64,000 nucleotides of DNA from Bacteroidales bacterium (GTDB taxonomy: Bacteria; Bacteroidota; Bacteroidia; Bacteroidales; F082): positions 62,001 through 126,000 of the forward strand of contig JAFUVT010000019.1 in assembly GCA_017477425.1 (NCBI GenBank), read 5' to 3'. Positions within the stretch are counted from its first letter, which is position 1. Every line of letters begins with the position of its first letter. A model generated the notes under the pieces. The model made no database searches. It saw only the letters and a list, made by a program, of their open reading frames with translations, and was not told where the DNA came from. Shown piece after piece: positions 55,976 through 62,644 of the stretch. Both the position numbers and the translations under genes were made by a program.

Positions 55976-57312
55976 ATCTTGACCAAATAGCAAAAGAATA
56001 TGAGGATTACAAAGACGGGTTGTATCATACTGCATATATTTTGGACCCATTCTACTCGCAAATTTGCGACCATTTTCAATTCCTTATTAGCATTCATAAT
56101 GATAGAGATACTTTGACATCAACAATTAAAAATGTTCTTAAGCTATCCGACCCTATTACTGAATCCGAGGCTAACAACTATTACGAAAACATCCAAGGTA
56201 TTTTCTTTATGGTTTCGGTATTGTGGCCTCTCCAATTATCTCTTTCATATATCGAATCACAGGGAAAGAACGCGATGGAATCTTTACTAATGGACAATTC
56301 CAACATTAACACAAATGTTTTTTCTGCAAGAAGTCTTTACGATCTTATTATTCACCTGCCAGAATCAATAGTACTTCCTTTACTACAAGATATTTGTGAA
56401 AAAAACGATAGTTTTTCGTTAATAGATGCTTATCAAAGTAATAATGCCGAAGATTTCATAAATGCCTTTGAAAAGCAAAAAGATAAAATGGATATTATTG
56501 ATGCTTTTGTTTCGAAAGCACGTAAAACTGAATTAATCAATAATGCGATTGAATCACTGAATCCAAATGCAAACTGGACAATATGGGATTTTTTTCGACT
56601 ATCACAAAAATCTTTACTTCTAACCTGCCAAGAACCAGGATTGGAGCTGGCCTATCGAATAGCACAGAATCCTCAACGTTTTCTTTTTGCAGATCCCAAA
56701 TTATTAGAACAAGAGGCAAAACAAGCATACAAATCCGCTTTAATGAAATACCTTTCCAAAAAAGGCATGTTTGACGAATATGAAAAAAGCATTATCGAGG
56801 GAATCATACAAGACCAAAATTTTATCGCCTTAACCAATGAACTTCTTGACGAATGTCGGAAGGAAAAAGAGCAAGGATGTTTAAACGATGAAAATGGTGG
56901 TGCAAATGGAGAAAATGGCATTATTCCGTTACCATTTACCACCTCTGTCACCATCGATACGAATGACCGTATTATGTTTTTGACCGAATTGTACGACAAG
57001 CTGGTAGATAAAAGATACGTGGATTCAAACAAATGTGATGATTTTGTGTTTTTATTAGGTGGAGGAAGCAAGTGTCCGAAGAATCTTGCCCCAATAAAAT
57101 GGTTAAAACAGAAAAATCAACTGCAAGCATTTTGTTCCGTCTATCTGAACAAAGATACAAACATAGAATGGAGTACGCTTAATTCGTATTTTACATGGAA
57201 GGGTGGTTCTCCCAAACTTTCTAATAGTTGTGGGGTAATACCAAAAAACTTCAAAACAAACTTTTTAGCGATATTTGAAGAATGCAAAACAAAGATTCTC
57301 AAACAAGATTAA
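55972..57312 (+). CDS. Uncharacterised 446-aa protein coupled to the integrase
   Basis: Not recognised with confidence. Mostly alpha-helical, soluble, acidic, with an Asn/Gly-rich linker at about residues 305-318 (DENGGANGENG). The last about 110 residues (DRIMFLTELYDKLVDKRYVD, IKWLKQKNQLQAFCSVYL, WSTLNSYFTWKGGSPKLS) resemble the C-terminal module of RteC-like or element-associated regulatory proteins: a Lys/Asn-rich helix pair with WLKxKxxL and W. It overlaps the recombinase stop by four bases, so it is probably part of the element's transposition or regulation. Codon use is clearly AT-rich. Confidence 0.6.
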   Translation: MNLDQIAKEYEDYKDGLYHTAYILDPFYSQICDHFQFLISIHNDRDTLTSTIKNVLKLSDPITESEANNYYENIQGIFFMVSVLWPLQLSLSYIESQGKNAMESLLMDNSNINTNVFSARSLYDLIIHLPESIVLPLLQDICEKNDSFSLIDAYQSNNAEDFINAFEKQKDKMDIIDAFVSKARKTELINNAIESLNPNANWTIWDFFRLSQKSLLLTCQEPGLELAYRIAQNPQRFLFADPKLLEQEAKQAYKSALMKYLSKKGMFDEYEKSIIEGIIQDQNFIALTNELLDECRKEKEQGCLNDENGGANGENGIIPLPFTTSVTIDTNDRIMFLTELYDKLVDKRYVDSNKCDDFVFLLGGGSKCPKNLAPIKWLKQKNQLQAFCSVYLNKDTNIEWSTLNSYFTWKGGSPKLSNSCGVIPKNFKTNFLAIFEECKTKILKQD

Positions 57313-57330
57313 TCGTTTTGCAGCCCATGT

Positions 57331-57975
57331 TTATCTTTCACAAACCACCTCAAATGCCCGCTCCAACCTCGGAAGTATAGGTGAGAAATGGGTGCCTTCA
57401 ACGAGTTCAAACGTGACGGTAGCATGACTTTTAGATTTCATAATATTGGCGGCAGCAAGGGTTCTCTCCTCTACTGTCGCCATTCTTTTATCCTTTACGT
57501 TCTTCTCCTTCTCACCCAGCAACATACAAACCTTCTTAATCTGGGATGATGGAGCGTGTTCATTCATCCACTCAACAAAGCCGTCATACCACAGCGACCC
57601 AGATATACTGATAATGTTGATAAAAGTATCTGTATTAATGCCCGCCCATACCGCAAAAAGCCCCGACAACGAAACACCCATGATTGTCCTCTCTGGATCC
57701 ACCATGCCCAAAGTTTTTTCAATTTCAGGGATTATCTCATTGGTCAGTTTATCAAGGAATGATGTCGCCTGTCCTCCAAAGGGTTTTGTTTTCTTGAATA
57801 CTCCCTCTGCTGGCCAAGGCGTTAAGTCATCATTCCAGTTCGCGCCAGGAATCACAACAATGGAAACGCCGTATTTGCCAGCCAATTCTTTCAACCCTAC
57901 ATCTAAATCCTCCCTGATTCCTTCAGGCAGAATCATGTAGCAGATTTTGTTGGTGTTTTGTGCAGCGTATATCAT
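57331..57975 (-). CDS. Alpha/beta hydrolase (esterase-like)
   Basis: 214 residues. A GxSxSG elbow GVSLSGLFAVWAG at Ser102 and a C-terminal GTHFSP with His196 support a serine hydrolase of the alpha/beta fold. SIVVIPGANWNDDLTPWPAEG gives the oxyanion-side loop, and an Asp or Glu near LLGEKEKNVKD may be the third residue. It has no signal peptide. It starts 3 bases after the stop of the PLD-like gene and probably shares its transcript. Substrate and role unknown; the pairing with a PLD-like protein is notable. Confidence 0.78.
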   Translation of the reverse strand: MIYAAQNTNKICYMILPEGIREDLDVGLKELAGKYGVSIVVIPGANWNDDLTPWPAEGVFKKTKPFGGQATSFLDKLTNEIIPEIEKTLGMVDPERTIMGVSLSGLFAVWAGINTDTFINIISISGSLWYDGFVEWMNEHAPSSQIKKVCMLLGEKEKNVKDKRMATVEERTLAAANIMKSKSHATVTFELVEGTHFSPILPRLERAFEVVCER

Positions 57976-57978
57976 TTC

Positions 57979-58503
57979 TCACCCAATCCTATCAATACAA
58001 ACATCTTTACGACCACAGTTTTTGCAATAGGCTCCCATCCAAACCTTGTCGAACTGGTTGATGGCCGATTCTACAAACTCAGGGTCGTTGGTGAGGATGC
58101 CAGCTTCAAAGTTGCGACGGTTCTCACTCTTCATGCCCATACCCGCGCCTGTAAGGTTAGCCGAGCCAATGTAAGCTGTCTCTGTGTCAAATATCATCAG
58201 CTTGAAATGCACCCTCGGACAGCATACCCTTTCCAAGTCAGTTGCAAGTATGGGATATTTGTCGAAGTCATCCCGGAACATCTGACCTGGTTCTTTGGCA
58301 TGTATCAATCTCACATCTACGCCTTTCTTCAACAAATCGGCAAGCATGGAAAGAAAAGGAACTGCATCATTACCCTTCATCACATACAGGTCTTTGATGT
58401 CAGCCGTACCAATCCATAATGAGTGTTTTACCGTGGCAACCCGTGATATTATCTCGGTGTAATGTTGCTCGTTTTGGATGTATTTGATGAAGGGTGATGG
58501 CAT
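57979..58503 (-). CDS. Single-HKD phospholipase D-like protein
   Basis: 174 residues. The HKD motif is VHFKLMIFDTETAYIGSANLTGAG (His99, Lys101, Asp106). One HKD only, so it must dimerise, as Nuc-type and BfiI-type PLD nucleases do. SLWIGTADIKDLYVM and VRLIHAKEPGQMF form the core. The end YCKNCGRKDVCIDRIG has three Cys residues, a possible small metal site. It could be a nuclease (including restriction-type) or a lipase. Upstream gene of a two-gene operon with the alpha/beta hydrolase. A TAnnTTTG element lies 21 bases before its start. Confidence 0.82.
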   Translation of the reverse strand: MPSPFIKYIQNEQHYTEIISRVATVKHSLWIGTADIKDLYVMKGNDAVPFLSMLADLLKKGVDVRLIHAKEPGQMFRDDFDKYPILATDLERVCCPRVHFKLMIFDTETAYIGSANLTGAGMGMKSENRRNFEAGILTNDPEFVESAINQFDKVWMGAYCKNCGRKDVCIDRIG

Positions 58504-58523
58504 GGTTTATTCGGTTGATGCGG

Positions 58524-58531
58524 CAAAGATA
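58524..58531 (-). promoter_or_regulatory. TAnnTTTG -7 element for the PLD-hydrolase operon
   Basis: Minus-strand TATCTTTG, 20 bases before the ATG at 58503. Confidence 0.5.
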
Positions 58532-58544
58532 GGCATTTTGTTTT

Positions 58545-58991
58545 TCATTCATCATCAATCCTTAGCGGTGTACCTAACGGGAAAAAGGTTGGCCAAAGGA
58601 TGATAATGCTTTCTTTCTTGGATTCGACTGCCTTTAATTGTTTGTTGCGTTTGGCCGCTTTCTTTTCGCGTTTTCTATCCATCTTTTCCTTTTGTTTGCG
58701 GCTCTGGTGCTTTCGTTTTTTGGCTTGTTTTTTCCTTTGCTCTTCTTCGTTGGCTTTCATTTTGGCCTCAATTCGTAATTGCTTCTCTTCCCTTGCTTTT
58801 TCGGCTTGCTCGATTTCCTCCCAAATATGCTTGTAGAATTCTTCCCCGCCACCAAAAGGCACTGTTCTGACGCTACCACATTCAGGACAACGCTGGGGAA
58901 CGGAAAATGCTGTCATGTGATACTCAATATCATGCGATTTGAAAACACGACCGCAACGGGTGCATGTGAATGTTGTTAATCCTCGGTACAT
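58545..58991 (-). CDS. Zinc-ribbon plus charged coiled-coil protein
   Basis: 148 residues. N-terminal zinc ribbon with CTRCGRVF (Cys10, Cys13) and QRCPECGS (Cys35, Cys38). From about residue 50 to 125 a continuous helix rich in Lys, Glu and Arg (EEIEQAEKAREEKQLRIEAK ... KKAAKRNKQLK), probably coiled coil. The last 20 residues IIILWPTFFPLGTPLRIDDE are hydrophobic. It overlaps the previous gene by 16 bases. Function unknown; nucleic acid binding is a reasonable guess from charge and zinc ribbon. Confidence 0.7.
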   Translation of the reverse strand: MYRGLTTFTCTRCGRVFKSHDIEYHMTAFSVPQRCPECGSVRTVPFGGGEEFYKHIWEEIEQAEKAREEKQLRIEAKMKANEEEQRKKQAKKRKHQSRKQKEKMDRKREKKAAKRNKQLKAVESKKESIIILWPTFFPLGTPLRIDDE

Positions 58992-59746
58992 AATATCAGT
59001 TTTTTCTTTTTTCTACGTTGTTTGCGATACCATTCCTCCCGTTTCTCTTGTTCCGCCTTCTTCCTCATTTCCAAACGCATTGCAGCCTCTTGCTCCTTTT
59101 GGTTCTTTTCCTCCTCGTCTGCCGCATCAAACCTTGCGTTTTCTTCATCCAGTCTTTTCTTGTGGATTTTCTTGATTTCGATGATCTCTTCAGGAGTAAA
59201 CAGCCTTTCCAGCACCTCATCCCTCACCCTTGAATAGCCAAGTCGAGCAGATTCCTTGATTTCCTCGTCAGTATAGATGTCGTCGGCCAAATAGATTTCA
59301 TCGTTTCTGCGTTCTCTTTCAAGTTCCTCGTTCTGTCGGTCGAAATTAGCCCGCTGTTCTTCGGGGGTGTAGCCGTAGAAAGTAAGATGCCAAAGACAAT
59401 GGGCGGCCAGCACGGTATCATTGCAATGCAGGTCTTTGTCCCGTTTCACTTGATAACCCAAATACTCGCTCCAGCGTATTCCCTCCAGAACGCCAATGTA
59501 TGGCACATCATACTGACGGTCGTATTGCGCCAAGAAGTAATCCTCGCTATGCGGCTTCAGTTTCATGTCCCTGATATAATGGTACGCCTTCAGGAAAGCC
59601 CCTCCTTGGTTACTCATTTTGAGATCGAAATCAACGATAATATCCATCATGGTGTCGAAGTTGCTTTTCAAGATAAGTTCGCGAAGCGTTAGCGGTCGAG
59701 GGCCACGCCAGTCAAGTTTCGTCCAAACGGGATGCTTGTTTTTCAT
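58976..59746 (-). CDS. Uncharacterised 256-aa protein with charged C-terminal coiled coil
   Basis: Not recognised. Residues 1-130 appear globular (WTKLDWRGPRPLTLRELILK, FDTMMDIIVDFDLKMSNQ, YIGVLEGIRWSEYLGYQVKR, LAAHCLWHLTFYGYTPEE). Residues about 130-256 are highly charged and coiled-coil-like with many Glu/Lys/Arg, ending RKKKKLILCTED. The similar architecture to the following zinc-ribbon protein suggests that they interact. Its start overlaps the stop of the 60-aa membrane protein gene by four bases and its end overlaps the zinc-ribbon gene, so this is the centre of a compact three-gene operon. Confidence 0.65.
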   Translation of the reverse strand: MKNKHPVWTKLDWRGPRPLTLRELILKSNFDTMMDIIVDFDLKMSNQGGAFLKAYHYIRDMKLKPHSEDYFLAQYDRQYDVPYIGVLEGIRWSEYLGYQVKRDKDLHCNDTVLAAHCLWHLTFYGYTPEEQRANFDRQNEELERERRNDEIYLADDIYTDEEIKESARLGYSRVRDEVLERLFTPEEIIEIKKIHKKRLDEENARFDAADEEEKNQKEQEAAMRLEMRKKAEQEKREEWYRKQRRKKKKLILCTED

Positions 59747-59925
59747 GGTTGATCCAGTTTTGAGGTATCAGTTGCTTTCCCGTTTGCCCCACTATCGCAC
59801 AAGCTCCATATCACGAACCAAACCACTGCGCTGACGGCATAAATAACCCATGCCCATCCCGGCGCATCGATGGCAAGGAGGATGAAAAACGAGACGAGAT
59901 AATCAATGAAGAAAAACGAACCCAT
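59743..59925 (-). CDS. Small two-helix membrane protein
   Basis: 60 residues with two probable membrane segments: FFFIDYLVSFFILLAIDA and WAWVIYAVSAVVWFVIWSLC. Short polar C-terminus. First gene of the operon, with a TAnnTTTG element 25 bases upstream and a 4-base overlap with the following gene. No family recognised. Confidence 0.6.
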   Translation of the reverse strand: MGSFFFIDYLVSFFILLAIDAPGWAWVIYAVSAVVWFVIWSLCDSGANGKATDTSKLDQP

Positions 59926-59950
59926 AGTGCATTGGTTTTAATATCGAGTG

Positions 59951-59958
59951 CAAAACTA
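59951..59958 (-). promoter_or_regulatory. TAnnTTTG -7 element for the 60-256-148 operon
   Basis: Minus-strand TAGTTTTG, 25 bases before the ATG at 59925. The gap 59926-60061 also has a loose inverted repeat GCACCCTTAC / GTAAAGGGGGTGC that may end the upstream operon. Confidence 0.45.
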
Positions 59959-60061
59959 TCGCACCCTTACCAATACCCCAAGGATTGTAGTAAAGTATAG
60001 TAAAGAAACAGTATAGACCCTCTTACAGAACAAGGGGAAATGGAGCCAGTAAAGGGGGTGC

Positions 60062-61336
60062 TTAAAGCCTCTCTATTTCTTGCGCCCGCTCTTCCGAAAT
60101 GCCATACATCACTCTCAACCTATCAAGGATTCGGCGGCTTCTATCGGAAATAGCACCATTTTCGCAAGCATCTTTATATGCTTCGAGATATTCTTGCTCT
60201 TCTTTGGTTAGTTGTGGTTGGAGCGAATCTTCAAGTTCTTTGGCGCGGACTTCACTAATACCTAATGATATTCGAAGGCGTTCCATCATCTTGCGCTCAC
60301 GAGACGATATTTCGCCATCATCGAAAATATCCTTCAGTGCATCAAGGTATTCTTGTTCGTTTGGTACTAGCAGACCACCATTAATAGCATTTTTTGCCCC
60401 ATATTCTTCTTCCAAACTGCTATAATTATTCGTCTTTCTATCATTATCATCTGCTTCCTCGTTTGAGCAATAACCTTCATCTTGCAGACGAGTTAATTCT
60501 TTCTTGCACAACGGAATGCCGAGCAAAGCCCCTTTCTCAAGTAGTGTCAAGGCGAAGTCCATATCTCCAACTTCCTTTTGGCACTTTGCATATAAATACC
60601 AGCAAAAGCCCCAGTATTTTTGCATCGAATCATCATCGTCATATTCGGACAAACTTCCTAGAATGTCCTTGCCCAAAATGGCATATCGTTGAGCCTCTGA
60701 ATAATCTCCCTTATCAAAATAGGCATCGGCCAAACTTGTATAAGCAACTATTTTATTGTAGGAAGTAGACCCATTCTTTAATTCTGAAGCGTATTCTATT
60801 TTGAGATCTATGTCATCTTCTAGCTTTCCACTTACAAGCATCAAATACAGAACGAAATAATATGCGTCATTAAACCAATCTCGCAGAGCTTCATTCTTGA
60901 TCAACGTATTCTCTATACTTTCGATGTGAGGACAAAGCTGATTAATGGATTGTACCTTTTTGAGGAGGCTTTGCGGTGAAATCAACGACTCGTCGATTTT
61001 TTCCAGAAAACCAAGCAATTCAAAAACAAAGTACAACACTTTGAATTCTTCGTCGTCTTGGAGCAAGCGTGTAGCAGAGTTAATCGCCGTCTTTCCCATG
61101 TCAATAGCCCAGTATTTGTCATCATCTGGATTGTCAGTGTTGTCATAGAAAAAATAGCACAGTATTGCAGCCATGTAATAATAGCAGGCAGAATCCGTTG
61201 AGTTGTCGTATTCTATACTCCTTGCTTTTCGAAAAATTGCATTGTATTCTTTTTCAAGTGTTTGTCGGTTGGCAATGCGAGTCTCTAGTCCATCAAAAAA
61301 ATGATTCCAATCTTCAGAAAAATTGTATTGTGCCAT
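60062..61336 (-). CDS. TPR-type protein with two C-terminal helical repeats
   Basis: 424 residues. Residues about 30-280 are all helical with TPR-like units, clearest at YNKIVAYTSLADAYFDKGDY and SEAQRYAILGKDILGSLSEY, then WYLYAKCQKEVGDMDFALTLLEKGALLG. A polar linker follows (about 290-325), then two copies of an about 48-residue helical module: 327-374 (NEQEYLDALKDIFDDGEISS, RERKMMERLRISLGISEVRA) and 377-424 (KEEQEYLEAYKDACENGAIS, DRSRRILDRLRVMYGISEERA). The repeat (acidic DGxIS, R, LR, GIS, RAxElE) recalls a TerB-like/SHOCT-like short helical module. Last gene of the HerA-zincin operon. Function unknown. Confidence 0.75.
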   Translation of the reverse strand: MAQYNFSEDWNHFFDGLETRIANRQTLEKEYNAIFRKARSIEYDNSTDSACYYYMAAILCYFFYDNTDNPDDDKYWAIDMGKTAINSATRLLQDDEEFKVLYFVFELLGFLEKIDESLISPQSLLKKVQSINQLCPHIESIENTLIKNEALRDWFNDAYYFVLYLMLVSGKLEDDIDLKIEYASELKNGSTSYNKIVAYTSLADAYFDKGDYSEAQRYAILGKDILGSLSEYDDDDSMQKYWGFCWYLYAKCQKEVGDMDFALTLLEKGALLGIPLCKKELTRLQDEGYCSNEEADDNDRKTNNYSSLEEEYGAKNAINGGLLVPNEQEYLDALKDIFDDGEISSRERKMMERLRISLGISEVRAKELEDSLQPQLTKEEQEYLEAYKDACENGAISDRSRRILDRLRVMYGISEERAQEIERL

Positions 61337-61347
61337 ATCTAATCTTT

Positions 61348-61581
61348 TTACGGTTTCTTAATATCGAACATTCCCCGTCCCCCTTTGATATCGCTGTCAG
61401 AAAGATAAATGCCATTTATTTCCAACTGCCTTTTAAGCATATCATGGCAACGGCTATTATTGAACAAGTTATTAGGGCCGATACCTGGCATATTGATGTT
61501 TATCAGGTATTGTTCGCCTTTGTCGATGTGCATTTGACCACGGTTTATATCGTGTCTTGCTGTGATAATGAATGCTGGCAT
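61348..61581 (-). CDS. Small uncharacterised protein (77 aa)
   Basis: Start chosen at MPAFIITARHDINRGQ since a longer frame runs into the preceding gene; the 77-aa form begins 3 bases after the previous stop. Small beta-plus-helix: PAFIITARHDINRGQMHIDKG then KRQLEINGIYLSDSDIKG. The shape is weakly like DUF6140 (start YxITV, GM, then IYGxDL), which is known next to toxins of this phylum, but this is not secure. Stop is 11 bases before the TPR gene. Confidence 0.6.
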   Translation of the reverse strand: MPAFIITARHDINRGQMHIDKGEQYLININMPGIGPNNLFNNSRCHDMLKRQLEINGIYLSDSDIKGGRGMFDIKKP

Positions 61582-61583
61582 GG

Positions 61584-61868
61584 CTACTTTATCCCTTCTT
61601 TTATGGCTTGCTTGGCTTCTTCTGGTTCGCGAAGCAGCCAATCCATAGTTAATAATGCTCCTGTGATGGATAATCCCATTTCTTTCATAAGCCCCTTGCA
61701 GGTATAACCTTCAATGCAAAGGTCAGGGGTAGTTCCCTCCTTGATACAGGTCATAAATGCACCATATATCATGGGGTTGGTCTCGGCCAGTTTTTGAGCA
61801 AGTTCCTCCGTTTGGTCTTTAGGCACACCTTGTGCTTCAAGATACTTTCTTATTTCTTTTGTTTCCAT
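61584..61868 (-). CDS. Small helical protein (94 aa)
   Basis: 94 residues: METKEIRKYLEAQGVPKDQ, then a segment LCIEGYTCKGLMKEMGLSIT and the end LREPEEAKQAIKEGIK. The segment EGYTxKxL...(L)SxxGAxxxLxxLxxxPExA is a recurring small module in Bacteroidota accessory genes as remembered; no function is known. Its start lies 2 bases before the zincin gene's stop, so tightly coupled. Could be an immunity or adaptor protein for the neighbour. Confidence 0.62.
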   Translation of the reverse strand: METKEIRKYLEAQGVPKDQTEELAQKLAETNPMIYGAFMTCIKEGTTPDLCIEGYTCKGLMKEMGLSITGALLTMDWLLREPEEAKQAIKEGIK

Positions 61869-61869
61869 A

Positions 61870-62643
61870 TCAGTCTCTTAGATTTTTCAGTTTATCTACT
61901 TGTGAGAAAACATAACTTTCAAACGCAAAAGCATCTTTTTCGATGGGCTGGTTTCTGTAGATTTCCATACCGTAAACCTGTGCGCTTTTGTAATGTTCCA
62001 TATTGTACTTCCACTCGGCAATAGCCGCTGGAGCGATTTCGGGGTATAGCTGAGGATTCTCAACGACTTGTTGTTGAAACGCATGTTCGGACTCATGTAC
62101 TATTGTTTTGAGGGTGCCGCGAGGATCAGGATGCTCCAAATAGCTCTCATTCAAGGTTATGCTTTTCGTTTCGGGATTATACCCACCTAACGAATCCATC
62201 GCGCAAAACCTGAGAGGGATATCTGGATCCAAACCCAAACTGGCTTTTATCTCCTCAAAGAACTCTTGTGCCAGTTGTTCGCGAGTTTCCAAGTTCCCTT
62301 CCATGAAAGTTTCGGCTCTGCCCGAGGTGTAGAAGGAATCGGATGTCGAAATGCAGTTTTCAACGCAATCTATATTTTTGAATTGTTCCAATTGCTTTAT
62401 ATCCGAAACAAACTCGTAATATTCTTGCGGCATGGCATCTGTTGTGAATTGCATTTCATCAAGACGCATTTCCATCATGTTGACAGAATCCAGCTTTTCT
62501 TCATAAGTCATATTCAGCCACTCTTCTGGCTCAGGAATTACCTCTTGCAGATATTCCTTTTGAGCTTCAGACAAACCTTCGTTTTGCAATCCCTCTGAAG
62601 AAATGGTAGGCCTAATTCCTTCGTAATCTTCCAATCCGTACAT
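61870..62643 (-). CDS. Putative zincin metallopeptidase with HESEH motif
   Basis: 257 residues. The N-terminal about 140 residues are acidic and helical (QKEYLQEVIPEPEEWLNMTY). The C-terminal domain has KTIVHESEHAFQQQV, giving zinc-binding His183 and His187 and the catalytic Glu184. Then, about 48 residues later, comes NQPIEKDAFAFESYV (Glu235, Asp237), the place of a third ligand in zincin-type toxin peptidases and M48/PrmC-like folds. AAIAEWKYNMEHYKS is the conserved W..N..Y helix. This pattern matches polymorphic-toxin metallopeptidase domains. Starts one base after the HerA-like gene's stop. No signal peptide. Substrate unknown. Confidence 0.78.
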   Translation of the reverse strand: MYGLEDYEGIRPTISSEGLQNEGLSEAQKEYLQEVIPEPEEWLNMTYEEKLDSVNMMEMRLDEMQFTTDAMPQEYYEFVSDIKQLEQFKNIDCVENCISTSDSFYTSGRAETFMEGNLETREQLAQEFFEEIKASLGLDPDIPLRFCAMDSLGGYNPETKSITLNESYLEHPDPRGTLKTIVHESEHAFQQQVVENPQLYPEIAPAAIAEWKYNMEHYKSAQVYGMEIYRNQPIEKDAFAFESYVFSQVDKLKNLRD

Positions 62644-62644
62644 A

